Shown here: positions 1 through 9,494 of the stretch, piece after piece
How the letters are laid out: every line of letters begins with the position of its first letter
Numbering within the stretch: the first letter of the stretch is position 1
Source: an uncultured Ilumatobacter sp.
GTDB lineage: Bacteria; Actinomycetota; Acidimicrobiia; Acidimicrobiales; Ilumatobacteraceae
Assembly: GCA_938091165.1 (NCBI GenBank)
Contig: CALKNK010000010.1
Location: 1-64,000, forward strand
Length of the DNA stretch: 64,000 bases
Direction of reading: 5' to 3'
Notes under the pieces: model-generated
The model's database searches: none
What the model saw: the letters and a program-made list of their open reading frames with translations, nothing else
Told to the model about the DNA's origin: nothing
Made by a program: the position numbers and the translations under genes

Positions 1-503
1 GAGAGGCGGGGCGCACGAGGAAACTCGCACGCTTTCGCGCAAGGATAGGGCCGTCTGGCCCGTTCCCCAGTTGCCGGCCGGGGAAAATCACGGTGTCCGA
101 GTGAAGTTCCTTGTCAACCAGCCAAAATTGCGGGCCCTTCGGCCTCGGTCAATGGTTGAACAGACTTTGGCGGGTGGTTACTGACCTGAGCGTGGTACGA
201 ATATCCGTCATGTTGATGTTGACTCGCGTTTGACGTTTGGTTGTTGTTATGGCGGCAGGAGCGTCGGTTGGGCCTTCGGTGCCGGGGTTGGCAGCTACGC
301 AGATCAGCTGGAGGTGCGAAACGATGAACGGGTCCCACAGCGCATTCGCCTGATGCTTTTTGCGGGCAGGTTTTCCTGACGGCGCAGCTGGCACGTAGCT
401 TTCGCACCGCACGCCATATTCGCTGCCAGGTATCCGTACCACGGTTAATGGCGCGGTTATCGCTTTCTGGTTTTCTCGGGCACGTGCAGCAGGTCGGCGT
501 GAT
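1..503. other. Leader region without a recognisable gene; stacked hairpins in first 85 bases
   Basis: No convincing coding region was found. The first 85 bases hold several small stems in a row: CGAG-GAAA-CTCG (16-27), GGGCC-GTCT-GGCCC (48-61) and TTCCCC/GGGGAA (63-85). This could be the edge of a structured RNA or a terminator for a gene left of the window. I could not match it to a known RNA family. Reverse-strand open frames covering 114-565 have no family features and are probably chance. Confidence 0.2.
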
Positions 504-1178
504 CTACTTCGACTCGTGCACGGAGACCCGAGGCAGCAACGCTTCGAAACCACGCACGTGGTCATCGATCAAAGACTGCGCCGTTGACCAAGATGTGACC
601 TCGACCAGCATCGAACGCAACCCGGCAGTCCGAGCCGACCACGTTTCGCCACCACCAAGATGGGAAATGTCCGGCCTAACTCGAACACCAGCAGCGTTCG
701 CCCACAGCTCAGCGTACTCATTCGGACAGTCGGCGATTGGCGCCACATAGGCGAGGGGTTGATGAATCCAAATCACCAGATCAGGTCGCTCAGTCCGCAG
801 AAGAGACATCGCCGCCTGCGTTTCGAGTTCAGACCCAGGACCTGGACCCGAGCTTTCTTTGGATGAAGACCACATCCACGGAAAGTTGCGGTTCAGATCG
901 ACGCCCCGAGCATTGCGCCGGGTATCCGCTGCCCAGCCATCTGGATTCAACGATGGGATGATCGTCACATGCATGTCGACGGGAAGGTCAGTGCGACGGA
1001 GGGCCTCGGCCAACGGGTACGTGATTCGCTCATCACCGTGCATCCCGGAAACCACTGTTACATGCCGTGTCGCTCCCCTCGGTCGAGAATCCCATCGAAC
1101 GATCTGGCGTCCTTGAACCGTGGTGCCAATCGAACCTTCGGTCCAACTGCGCCGACCAACGACACGGTCAAGTCGCAC
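504..1178 (-). CDS. M14-family zinc carboxypeptidase
   Basis: A metallocarboxypeptidase-like hydrolase, probably acting on peptidoglycan peptides or short peptides outside the membrane. The zinc ligands are visible: H47 and E50 in the motif HGDE, and H139 in IWIH. The substrate-binding motif RGVDLNRNFP is at 91-100, and the catalytic Glu is probably E193 in LVEVTS. The annotated start is GTG at 1178. The same frame stays open upstream to a stop at 1320-1322 and there encodes a twin-arginine-type signal peptide (SRRLIVR followed by an Ala-rich stretch) but no ATG, GTG or TTG. The true start is therefore uncertain. It lies downstream of the CapA-like gene on the same strand and may be co-transcribed with it. 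Confidence 0.85.
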   Translation of the reverse strand: MRLDRVVGRRSWTEGSIGTTVQGRQIVRWDSRPRGATRHVTVVSGMHGDERITYPLAEALRRTDLPVDMHVTIIPSLNPDGWAADTRRNARGVDLNRNFPWMWSSSKESSGPGPGSELETQAAMSLLRTERPDLVIWIHQPLAYVAPIADCPNEYAELWANAAGVRVRPDISHLGGGETWSARTAGLRSMLVEVTSWSTAQSLIDDHVRGFEALLPRVSVHESK

Positions 1179-1433
1179 CGCCGGAGACGTCGCTGAGGCT
1201 GCTTGATTGACCGAAGGCGCCGAGCGAGCAGCGGCAAGGCCTTGCCACCCTAAGGCGATCGTGGTTACGGCTCCGGCAGCCGACCTGACTATAAGGCGAC
1301 GGGAAACGATTTCGTGAGTCTAACCGCTGAGCTCAATCGACTGAAAGAGTTGAGGTGCTATTGGAAACGGTAATCCTAGGCAATCCCGGCGTCACCGGAA
1401 TCAGAACGTTACCAAAGTCTGAATGCTGGTATG

Positions 1434-2612
1434 TCAGCGCTGAACAAACTCACCGACTACGGCTGTGGTGCGCGCAAGCGACCTGAGCAGGGCCGCTCGG
1501 CGGCCTCCCGGGATGGTTGGGTCGGCGAGTTGAGCATGCACATTTCTGATCACCCACCCATTGTCCCTGTCGACCCAGGTCGGAGTCACTCGGGGGCGAT
1601 CTACGACTGCTTCGAAACCAGTCGGCTTCTCAGCGTTGACGACAAACGTCACGTTGAAATCGACAACTGCGCCGTCCTGAGAGGAGGCAGGGAACCAAGC
1701 ACTTTCGCGCATGTTCGACAAGAAATTGCCGAGTCCGAAGGCAACCCAGACTCCATTGATTCGCTCGATCGGTTGCAGCACGTGCGCATGGTGGCCAAGA
1801 ACGAGATCCACAGCGCCGCTCGCAGTCACTGCTTCCGCAAGTCTTCTCTGCTCAGCACTGGGCTGACGGTCATACTCGACGCCCCAGTGAAGACTCAGAA
1901 CAACAAGCTCGGCGCCTCGTTGCTGCGCTGCGCGACCATCGGCGATGATTCGATCCGCGTTGATTAACGGTGACCGCCATTGTTGGCCCGAGGGGATATA
2001 CGCGCCGTTGAAACCATAGGTGTAGGACAAATGGGCAACCGCAGCACCATTCACGCTGACAACCTGCGGTGTCGCCTCTGCAGGAGTTCGAGCCATCCCT
2101 GATTGCTGCACACCCACAGACTCCAAAGACGAGACCGTACGATCGATGCCTGCGACCCCGCGATCAAACGTGTGGTTGCTCGCAGTCGAGCAGCGGTCGT
2201 ACCCAGCACTGGCAATAGCATTGGTCACTTCAACCGGAACTCCGTACTGCGGATAGGTCGACGGCGCTTGACCGACAGGCACGATTGGCGTCTCAAGATG
2301 ACAAATCGCTAGGTCGGCAAGCCCAATTACCGGCGCGATGTCAGCGAACATCGGCGCAAAGTCGAATCCGACCCCACCGGCGTTACTCGCTGCCTGCGAC
2401 CAAAGTGGGCTGTGCGGCAAAATGTCTCCCGTTCCCGAGACAGACAGTTGACGCACGACCGGAGTCAGCCGTTCGGCAGGCGCAGTTGCCCGGCCTGCAC
2501 CATTGATGCTATCGGAACGGGTTGCGTCACCGATAGGGGGCCCCGCCATGACCAAGCATCCCGCTGCCACCAAGAAAGCCAGAAAGCGTCGGCGAACTCG
2601 GAGACGGGCCAT
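1434..2612 (-). CDS. CapA/PgsA-like metallophosphoesterase
   Basis: Member of the CapA family (poly-gamma-glutamate capsule-type calcineurin-like phosphoesterases), 392 aa. A signal peptide or membrane anchor occupies about residues 8-25 (hydrophobic, after an Arg-rich start). Family motifs in order: GTGDIL near 60-65, ADLAICHLETPI near 99-110, ASNHTFDRG near 144-152, VLSLHWGVEY near 240, LGHHAHVLQPIE near 272-283, and FGLGNF. These are the metal-binding Asp, Asn and His positions expected for the fold. No pgsB or pgsC neighbours are present, so a capsule role is not supported; it may be a stand-alone cell-envelope phosphoesterase. The M14 peptidase follows about 100 bases downstream. Confidence 0.9.
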   Translation of the reverse strand: MARLRVRRRFLAFLVAAGCLVMAGPPIGDATRSDSINGAGRATAPAERLTPVVRQLSVSGTGDILPHSPLWSQAASNAGGVGFDFAPMFADIAPVIGLADLAICHLETPIVPVGQAPSTYPQYGVPVEVTNAIASAGYDRCSTASNHTFDRGVAGIDRTVSSLESVGVQQSGMARTPAEATPQVVSVNGAAVAHLSYTYGFNGAYIPSGQQWRSPLINADRIIADGRAAQQRGAELVVLSLHWGVEYDRQPSAEQRRLAEAVTASGAVDLVLGHHAHVLQPIERINGVWVAFGLGNFLSNMRESAWFPASSQDGAVVDFNVTFVVNAEKPTGFEAVVDRPRVTPTWVDRDNGWVIRNVHAQLADPTIPGGRRAALLRSLARTTAVVGEFVQR

Positions 2613-2948
2613 TCGGCAATAATAGGAGCGAAAGTTCGTTCAAATCCGAACGGTCCAGGGCATCGGGATGACTTATCAGCCGGCTCTGACCTCAGTATTT
2701 CGTCGTTCGGCGGCCTGAAACAGATCTACGCAGACGAAGATCAGACGACCGGGTGTCTACGGCGCAATGTTTGGCCGTGTGGCCGAGGGCGTCTTGATCA
2801 ACAATTTTCGAGCAGCAGCTGGTGATCTATCTGCGACTCAACGACCCCACGGCAGGAAATTGAATCAACGGCCGATCTCGCCCATAAGGCAATGGTATGT
2901 GGGGCTGGGTAATAACAGCCGTCATGTCAATTCCACTACGCTAAAGCG
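2613..2948. other. Divergent intergenic region
   Basis: Space between the reverse-strand CapA-like gene and the forward acetolactate decarboxylase gene. It must hold promoters for both directions. I could not pick out a confident -35/-10 pair, operator or small gene. Confidence 0.4.
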
Positions 2949-3737
2949 GTGCACGACCCAGCTTTAAAACGAGCACGAAATGCCCTCCATGAGCGCTTTC
3001 GCTCCGATGGATTCGTCGAACAAGCGCGATCGGCAGGCCGTCTTTTCGCCGGTGATTTCTCTCAAGCAGCAACAGTCGGTCATCACTTTGGGGACAGCCT
3101 TCTCGGGCTCGGGGTGATGCACGACATCCTCGGAGAGGTCGTGAGTCTTCATGGCGAAACCTGGCGTGTACCGATGACCGGTGTGCCCGCCCAAGTCGAC
3201 GCTGAAGACGGAGTTGCCTTTGCCATTGCTGCCCACGGCGGGCGTCGACATCGGATGCGAGTACCGTCTGGAACCAAACTCGAATCAACTCAACATGTGA
3301 TCGACGACTACCTCGCCCGGCACCACCGAGATGCTCACCAGGTCGTGTGCGCAATCGAAATGCACGGTCGCTTTACCGACGTCGTCCTCCGTACAGTTGC
3401 TCCACCGCAGCATCATGGAGAGACGCTCGGCGAGATCATCGACGATGAAATTAGGTTCGCCTTTCCAACCTGGACGGGAACCATGGTCGGCTTCCGATTC
3501 CCTGACACCTCAGAGGGCGAAACCATCCCTGGTCTTCACCTCCACGGCATCGCAGATGACCGGCAATCCGGAGGACACCTTCGATCGATGGTGGTTGACA
3601 ACGTGACCACTTATTTGTGGATCGACGAACTTCACCCGGTCCATGACGATGGCCCTGACGGCGATATCGACCACGCCGGCCCTGTCGACTTCGACCGCTA
3701 CGAAGGCCCCATCGACGACCCCTCCGATCCGCGGTAG
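2949..3737 (+). CDS. Alpha-acetolactate decarboxylase
   Basis: Converts 2-acetolactate to acetoin, diverting pyruvate-derived acetolactate away from branched-chain amino-acid synthesis. The family hallmark is the C-terminal block GLHLHGIADDRQSGGH (195-210), which supplies the three zinc-binding His residues (H197, H199, H210). The N-terminal region has the typical strand with GLGVMHDILGEVVSLHGE (53-70). Length (262 aa) is normal for a cytoplasmic form without signal peptide. Start is GTG at 2949. No budB or acetoin reductase lies next to it, so the supply of acetolactate must come from elsewhere. Confidence 0.88.
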   Translation: MHDPALKRARNALHERFRSDGFVEQARSAGRLFAGDFSQAATVGHHFGDSLLGLGVMHDILGEVVSLHGETWRVPMTGVPAQVDAEDGVAFAIAAHGGRRHRMRVPSGTKLESTQHVIDDYLARHHRDAHQVVCAIEMHGRFTDVVLRTVAPPQHHGETLGEIIDDEIRFAFPTWTGTMVGFRFPDTSEGETIPGLHLHGIADDRQSGGHLRSMVVDNVTTYLWIDELHPVHDDGPDGDIDHAGPVDFDRYEGPIDDPSDPR

Positions 3738-4082
3738 ATCAACTGAGGCTCTAATCGGAGCCACCCGGAACGATGTTGGGCCGGCAGAACATGTTCAAGG
3801 AATAATGAGATTACGTATCTCAGGTAGCCAGTACGTGGCAGTGCGAAGCCGTCTTCGGTTCAGCTAGAGCTCACCTTCAGTACCAATTTCTGAGTCCATG
3901 GGCTCATGCCCGATCTCGTTTGTGAGCGGTTGCGACTCTCCACGTCGGTGCGCTCGGTGCCCGAGCAGATCGACGAATCGTTCCTGCCGATGATCGCTTT
4001 GCCAGCGGATATACGGTAACCCAGAGACCTCACGCAATGATCCCGACCACTGTCTAAGAGACTCGGTGAAGCTCGGTCTATT
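3738..4082. other. Intergenic region, nothing recognised
   Basis: Spacer between two forward genes. Reverse-strand frames at 3860-4177 overlap the start of the next gene and have no family features. No tRNA, repeat or clear terminator was seen. Confidence 0.4.
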
Positions 4083-4955
4083 GTGCCAGTCGTGAAGATT
4101 CTTAACGGCTCGATCGAACTGAATGTGACCGAGAACGGCCTGCCGTCTGCGCCGCCGATCCTGCTGCTGCATGGCATTACGTCATACAGCGGAACCTGGG
4201 ACTGGCTCGTACCGGACTTAGCCGAGCACTTTCGCGTGCTCAGCTTGGACTTCCGAGGTCACGGCAAATCTGACTGGGCTGCTGAACAGTATCTCTCATC
4301 GGGCTACATCAGCGATGCCGTCACCGTACTCGAACAGGTTGCGGGTCAGCCTGCGATCGTGATGGGCCACTCCCTCGGCGGAGCCACAACGGCTGCGCTC
4401 GCACAGCGTCACCCCGAGTTGCTCAAGGCGGCGATCATGGAGGACCCCGCGCTTGGACTCGGGGGCAGCGGCAAGCCGGCACTCGAAGGAAACTCGCTAC
4501 TTACATCGTTCAAGCTGATGCGCGAATCAGTGCCCCGACTCCAAGCATCAGGGATCACCGTCAACCGGCTCGTCGACATCCTTGCTGCCACACCTTCAGC
4601 ATCGGGAGGGACATTTGGGGACATCCTTCACGCCAGTGGAATTGAACAGATGGCTGAATCGATGCTGAAGGTCGATGCATCGGTACTGGACCCAGTTCTC
4701 ACTGGCAACATTGAGGCATTTCTCAATCCCGCGATGCCTCTGGCGGTGCCGTCGCTCATCGTGTGCGCGGACCCGGCGAAGCCCGATGCCCTCGCGTCGC
4801 CTGAACTTGCAAACGCATTCGCCGACATCTCACCGGTAACCGAAGTGTTTGTGGTCGAGGGTGCAGGCCATCTCATCCACGACGAGCTTGTATCCCGCGA
4901 CACATTCCGTAAGACGGCGCTCGATTTCCTCCACCGACACGGCCTGATGTCGTAG
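4083..4955 (+). CDS. Alpha/beta-fold hydrolase
   Basis: A 290-aa serine hydrolase of the alpha/beta fold with no signal peptide. Oxyanion motif HGITSYSGTWDW is at 30-41, the strand motif DFRGHGKSD at 56-64, and the nucleophile elbow GHSLGG puts the catalytic serine at S97. A C-terminal AGHLIHDE supplies the catalytic His. The acid is probably the Asp in VCADPAKPD. Start is GTG. The substrate cannot be told from sequence; relatives include esterases, haloperoxidase-like and C-C hydrolases. The neighbours give no pathway context. Confidence 0.88.
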   Translation: MPVVKILNGSIELNVTENGLPSAPPILLLHGITSYSGTWDWLVPDLAEHFRVLSLDFRGHGKSDWAAEQYLSSGYISDAVTVLEQVAGQPAIVMGHSLGGATTAALAQRHPELLKAAIMEDPALGLGGSGKPALEGNSLLTSFKLMRESVPRLQASGITVNRLVDILAATPSASGGTFGDILHASGIEQMAESMLKVDASVLDPVLTGNIEAFLNPAMPLAVPSLIVCADPAKPDALASPELANAFADISPVTEVFVVEGAGHLIHDELVSRDTFRKTALDFLHRHGLMS

Positions 4956-5041
4956 TGAACCCGCCGCTTAGACCAACGATGCTCGACAAACGTCTTCTAA
5001 GACTTCGCTAAGAAAACGACGAACTTCGTCAAGACATTGGT

Positions 5042-6055
5042 TCAGACTGCCACGTAGATGCTGTCGAGGCGTGGCTTGACTGAACTGTCGAAAGCAATTG
5101 TGCCCTCGTCGACAAGCTTGACAAGATGCGACAGCACACTGCGCGCAGCGGGTTTGTGTAGCTCGATGCTGACCGCTGCGTACAACTCCGTGACCATTTC
5201 GGGGATGGTGCTGAGTCCGCGGCGGACAGCGTCTACGATTTGCCGCTCACGTACTTCGCGATGAGCAACCAGTTGGCGAACATAGGTCTGTGGATCGGTC
5301 ACCGGTGACCCGTGCGTTGGGATGATCACGTCATCGGTGCGCCCGGCCACAACACGTAGAGAGTCAAAATATGCAGCCATATCACCGTCGGGTGGTGAGA
5401 CGACTGTCGTGCTCCAACCCATCACGTGGTCGCCGCTGAACAGCGAGGTGGTCGAACCATCATTGAAGGCAAAGCAGGTGTGGTTGGACGTGTGGCCCGG
5501 CGTATGGAGCGCTGTCACGGTCCAAGGTATCGACCCGATCGAACCCGTTGCCGCGACGTCGCCGGTGTCCACGACAATGTCAGGGACGAAGGCATGATCG
5601 GTCGATTCCTCGATCTTGACCTCTTGCTTCGCGGTGTCGGCTTCAGGCTCCCCAGACGGCGGAGCGATACCGAACCCCTCAGGATCGGTCCCAATATTCC
5701 ACAACTCGGTGTCAGGTCGGTCGTGTGGACCAAAAGCAACGGTCGGAGCGCCCGTCTCAGCATGAAGCCAGGCTGCAAGCGGAGAGTGATCGGCGTGGCA
5801 ATGGGTGACAAGGATCGTTCGCACCGTGTCACCGTGGAGTGCTGCAGCCAGAGCGTCGCGGTGAGTGTCGATCTGCGGACCAGGGTCCACGACGGCAACG
5901 TCGCCTTCGCCGATGATGTACGTACCAGTGCCGTGATAGGTGAACTTCGACGGGTTCTCCGCAATCACACGGCGAATACCAGGTGCCAGTTGCTCAACAA
6001 CCCCGTAAGCAAAGGCGTCCTTGTCGAGGGAGACGAAGTTGATCGAGTTACTCAC
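5042..6055 (-). CDS. MBL-fold metallohydrolase, LACTB2-like
   Basis: Metallo-beta-lactamase-fold hydrolase of about 337 aa. The zinc motif THCHADH falls at 84-90 (H85, H87, D89, H90), followed by GHTSNHTC and SGDHVMG, which give the remaining His and bridging Asp ligands. The C-terminal 80 residues look like a winged helix, as in LACTB2-type proteins. I place the start at GTG 6055, four bases after the upstream asparaginase stop; a longer frame to 6127 would overlap that gene by 68 bases. The gene is the last of a reverse-strand operon with the asparaginase and the AI-2E-family gene. Substrate unknown; ester or RNA hydrolysis are both possible for this family. Confidence 0.85.
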   Translation of the reverse strand: MSNSINFVSLDKDAFAYGVVEQLAPGIRRVIAENPSKFTYHGTGTYIIGEGDVAVVDPGPQIDTHRDALAAALHGDTVRTILVTHCHADHSPLAAWLHAETGAPTVAFGPHDRPDTELWNIGTDPEGFGIAPPSGEPEADTAKQEVKIEESTDHAFVPDIVVDTGDVAATGSIGSIPWTVTALHTPGHTSNHTCFAFNDGSTTSLFSGDHVMGWSTTVVSPPDGDMAAYFDSLRVVAGRTDDVIIPTHGSPVTDPQTYVRQLVAHREVRERQIVDAVRRGLSTIPEMVTELYAAVSIELHKPAARSVLSHLVKLVDEGTIAFDSSVKPRLDSIYVAV

Positions 6056-6059
6056 GCCG

Positions 6060-7040
6060 TCATCTTCGTTCCGGCCACTCAAGCGGAACGAGTCGACCGA
6101 CTGGTTGCCCAAATCCGAGGACCGCAACGTTCGCTATCTGCTCGTTGGCGGCGAGCGTGGCAGCGTCGACACCGAGCAATCGAAGAGCTTCGAGCATCAC
6201 GACTTTTCTTGCGTCGTCGGTTGCATCCGCGATTTTGTAGGCGAACGATCGTCCGTTCGGCAATGCTCCAGCCATCACGGCTGCGGCCCCCTCCTTTGCA
6301 ATCAGGCCTGGCATTGAGCGCATCCAGTCCGTGACGTCGCGCTCGGTGCCGCCAACTAACTCCGGATGAGCTGTCATAGCGGCTACGACCTTCGAACCAC
6401 GGGCGAGGGCGCTGAAGGCGCAAGCGAGGCCGCGCAGACTGAACGCCTGGGTTGGCGCGCCGCATCCATCGACCCCGATGTAAGCGACTGGCTCACTCGT
6501 GAGCAGCTCAATGTGCGCGTTAATCATTTGCTGCAGCGGATGATCGACACCGAGGTAGCCGTCGATCGGCCATCCGTTGACACGGCAAGTGGCAAGCATG
6601 GCTGCGTGCTTACCCGAGCAGTTCTGCTGGAGCGACGAGGGCGGAACTCCCTTTGCTCGGAGCTCCCTTCGGGCCGCGGCGCCGTACGGCCGCGACACGG
6701 TGTTGGCCAGGTCCCCTTCGGTCAGGTCCACCGACGCAAGCAGATCGCGCACCGTGGCAAGGTGACGCGGTTCACCGCTGTGGCTCGCGCAAGCCACCGC
6801 TAGCTGCTCAGTCGTAACGTGAAGACCAGCTGCGACCATCGCATCAGCCTGCAAGGGCTTAAGGCACGACCGCGGATAAACGACGAGGTCGGCATCCCCA
6901 ATTTCCGATTCGACGGCACCGTCAGCGTCGAGCGTGACACCCGCTCCGAAGTGGAGTGACTCCTCGAGGGAACTCCGCGTCGAAACAGCGATCGGAGCAA
7001 ACGATTCGCGGGAAAACCGCGTCCCCTCGAATCGAGTCAC
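6060..7040 (-). CDS. L-asparaginase II family protein
   Basis: Asparaginase of the Rhizobium/thermolabile type (Pfam Asparaginase_II), unrelated in fold to E. coli AnsB. It hydrolyses asparagine to aspartate and ammonia. Family blocks visible: PRSCLKPLQ near 56-64, ASHSGE near 85-90, NCSGKHAAM near 139-147 and VDGCGAPTQAF near 195-205, which carry the conserved Ser, Lys and Cys residues. Length 326 aa is typical. Start GTG overlaps the stop of the upstream AI-2E-family gene by four bases (GTGA), implying translational coupling. No signal peptide, so it acts in the cytoplasm. Confidence 0.88.
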   Translation of the reverse strand: MTRFEGTRFSRESFAPIAVSTRSSLEESLHFGAGVTLDADGAVESEIGDADLVVYPRSCLKPLQADAMVAAGLHVTTEQLAVACASHSGEPRHLATVRDLLASVDLTEGDLANTVSRPYGAAARRELRAKGVPPSSLQQNCSGKHAAMLATCRVNGWPIDGYLGVDHPLQQMINAHIELLTSEPVAYIGVDGCGAPTQAFSLRGLACAFSALARGSKVVAAMTAHPELVGGTERDVTDWMRSMPGLIAKEGAAAVMAGALPNGRSFAYKIADATDDARKVVMLEALRLLGVDAATLAANEQIANVAVLGFGQPVGRLVPLEWPERR

Positions 7041-8275
7041 GGCGTGTCGGGCGAGTCGGCCTGAGTACTCGGGCGCGATGCCGTTCCACGTGACCGCTTC
7101 GGCGGTTGAACATCGGTGAGATGACTATCGACCACGTCGTAGCGACGCCCCGCCTCACCTGCCAACGCTTGGAACATTGCTGCCGCAGGCAATGCCAGAA
7201 TTGCACCGACAGGGCCGAGCAGTGCAGCGCCACCAAGCGCTACTCCGAAGGCGACGGCTGGATGAAGCTCCATTGTACGGGCGGTGATGCGCGGCGCGAA
7301 GAAGTAGTTCTCGATCTGTTGGTAGATCACAATGAAACCAACGACGATGGCGGCTTTGAGCGGGGAGTCCAGGAAGGTCACGAGCACGGGCAAGATGCCA
7401 GCGAGGTAAGTACCAACAACCGGCAGGAACTGGCTAACGAAACCAACCCACAATGCAAGCGCAACGGGTGCCTGCGTGCCCAGTGACTGGAACACCACCC
7501 AGTGAAAGAAAGCCGACAGCAACGCAAGAAGCGCACGTGAGTAGAGGTAACCGCCGGTCTTGTTGATCGCCAGTTCCCATGCGCTCAAGACACGGTCCTG
7601 ACGCTGCGGCGTAAGGCGAGAGCAAATAATGCGGCGAAGGCGCGGACCATCTGCAACGAGGTAGTAGGTGAAGAGCATCACCGACAAGCCCTGGAAAATA
7701 ACTCCGAGCGCCGTGAGTGAGAGGCGGACCGCCTCGTCGCCTTGGCTCTGGATGAACTGTTGCACACGACCGTCAGGGTCGTTGACTTCGTCGATCACCG
7801 ATTGCGGATCGATCTGCGTGTCAAATGTGTCGTTCAAGAACTCGACAGTGTCTTCGATGTAAACATTCGAGTCCGATAACAGCTCCGCGACCTGCGTTCC
7901 AACCAGCGTGCCAATCGCGACCAGGAAGACTAAAAACGACAGGAGCACGCCGAACAAAATCGAAATGGTGGCGCGCCCTCGACGCCAACCACGAACGGCG
8001 AGTCGGTTGACCCCAGGCTCAACAGCCAGGGCCAAGAACAGCGAGACGAGCAGCAAAATTAGGAGCGAAGCGAGGCGGTGAAACACGTGGCGCGCGACAA
8101 AGGTGAGCAGGAACCCTGTCCAAAACATTGTGACTGCTGGAAATACCCACCGTGGGAGCACTCGATCGGTGGCACGCCGATCAAAGCGATTCCCGTTAGC
8201 GTCCAGCCGACCGGCGTCACGGCCTGCGGCAGTCTCATTGGACGACTGTGACTCGTCTGGACTTTCTTCGCGCAC
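7037..8275 (-). CDS. AI-2E family transporter (PerM/UPF0118)
   Basis: Polytopic inner-membrane protein of 412 aa. About seven to eight hydrophobic segments are visible, starting near residue 45. The conserved C-terminal block with FVSQFLPVVGTYLAGILPVL and IVIYQQIENYFFAP near 285-340 is the family signature. Members export small molecules or act as Na+/H+ antiporters; the AI-2 name is inherited from one E. coli member and should not be read as function here. The N-terminal 30 residues and C-terminal tail are charged and disordered. It is the first gene of a three-gene reverse operon (start GTG at 8275). Confidence 0.87.
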   Translation of the reverse strand: MREESPDESQSSNETAAGRDAGRLDANGNRFDRRATDRVLPRWVFPAVTMFWTGFLLTFVARHVFHRLASLLILLLVSLFLALAVEPGVNRLAVRGWRRGRATISILFGVLLSFLVFLVAIGTLVGTQVAELLSDSNVYIEDTVEFLNDTFDTQIDPQSVIDEVNDPDGRVQQFIQSQGDEAVRLSLTALGVIFQGLSVMLFTYYLVADGPRLRRIICSRLTPQRQDRVLSAWELAINKTGGYLYSRALLALLSAFFHWVVFQSLGTQAPVALALWVGFVSQFLPVVGTYLAGILPVLVTFLDSPLKAAIVVGFIVIYQQIENYFFAPRITARTMELHPAVAFGVALGGAALLGPVGAILALPAAAMFQALAGEAGRRYDVVDSHLTDVQPPKRSRGTASRPSTQADSPDTP

Positions 8276-8314
8276 ATCCGGATGGTACTCAGCATCCCGT
8301 GAGACGATGAGTCA

Positions 8315-9166
8315 ATGGCGCCTACCCCAGTGGAACTCCGCTCCTGGCTCGGCAACCAGATTCGTGATCGGGTGGTCGGACCGGACGCTGACGTTCGCCG
8401 GACGGAGCTATTCGACACCGATGAGCCCGGCTGGTTTGACGACGACGCACCGATTCGACGGGTGCACGCGGATGCGTCGATGTTTGTCGGCGGAATGCGT
8501 GCATTGCTCTTCCAGTCGCTGCACCCGCTTGCGATGGCTGGCGTCGCACAGCACTCGGACTATCGAGCCGATCCCTGGGGACGGCTGCAACGCACCGCAG
8601 ACTTTCTTGCCGCAACCACGTTCGGGCCAGCCTCCGAAGCACAGCGGGCGGTCGACCTCGTGCATCGAGTTCACCAACATGTTGTCGGCACCTCAGCCGA
8701 CGGGCAGTCCTACGCTGCGAACGATCCCCACCTATTGCACTGGGTCCACATCGCCGAGCTTGACAGCTTTCTCGCAGCCCACGACCGCTTCGGACAGCAA
8801 CCTCTTCTCGGGAGCGAACGCGATCAGTACGTTGCTGCATCGGCGGTCGTCGCTCGCGCCCTCGGTGTTGAACACCCGCCCACAACCGAGAACGAACTCC
8901 GCCAGCACCTCCGTACGTTCCGGCCCGAGCTGCGCGGTTCCCGCGAGGCGCGTGACGCTGCGCGTTACTTAATTCTCCAGCCACCACTCCCCCTCGCCGC
9001 TCGGGCTCCATACGGGTTGATCTGCGCCGCAGCCATTGCCCTGATGCCGACATGGACTCGCTTCCCATTGCGTCTGCCGTGGCTTCCTGTTTCGGAGGCA
9101 GTCGTAATGCGGCCTGCCGGAGATCTGGTGACGCGGACGTTGCGCTGGGCCCTCCCAGCCAACTAA
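8315..9166 (+). CDS. MpaB/DUF2236-family oxygenase
   Basis: DUF2236 protein of 283 aa, a family that includes latex-clearing protein and the mycophenolic-acid oxygenase MpaB. Members bind a b-type heme and oxygenate or cleave substrates. Visible features are RRVHADASMFVGGMRALLFQSLHP near residue 48-71, including the conserved GG.RALL..LHP segment, and the HWVHIAEL.SFL.AHDRFG block near 142-162, which carry the His candidates for heme binding. Divergent from the AI-2E-family operon with about 39 bases between starts. Substrate unknown. Confidence 0.82.
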   Translation: MAPTPVELRSWLGNQIRDRVVGPDADVRRTELFDTDEPGWFDDDAPIRRVHADASMFVGGMRALLFQSLHPLAMAGVAQHSDYRADPWGRLQRTADFLAATTFGPASEAQRAVDLVHRVHQHVVGTSADGQSYAANDPHLLHWVHIAELDSFLAAHDRFGQQPLLGSERDQYVAASAVVARALGVEHPPTTENELRQHLRTFRPELRGSREARDAARYLILQPPLPLAARAPYGLICAAAIALMPTWTRFPLRLPWLPVSEAVVMRPAGDLVTRTLRWALPAN

Positions 9167-9494
9167 TTTTCGCAACAGCGACAACAGTCGGGTTGCGGTG
9201 CGAAGTGCTGCGGTCAGTTCTCCCCGCTGCTTGACCGCGATTTCTTCAAGGCTGAGTAAGCCAGCAATCCGTTTCGGTTCTTCCGCTGTTCCCTCGACGA
9301 TTCCCGGCCCGCTATACGCGCCGTATGACGTGCCTTCTGGATAGTCGTTAGATCCTCACGGCCGACGGGTTCATTGCCGAGGAGGTACTTCGAATGAAGT
9401 TGCCGAACTTCCCGTTGGCCTTCGGCGTATCGACCTCGAGCCGGTATCCGACCCAGACAGTCGCTCGGCAAGATCACGAAATTGGACGACCGGA

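Noticed and set aside
8322..9068. 248-codon reverse-strand open frame
   Set aside because: It lies antisense to the MpaB/DUF2236 gene, is Arg/Ser-rich, and has no family features; it is a shadow of the GC-rich forward gene.
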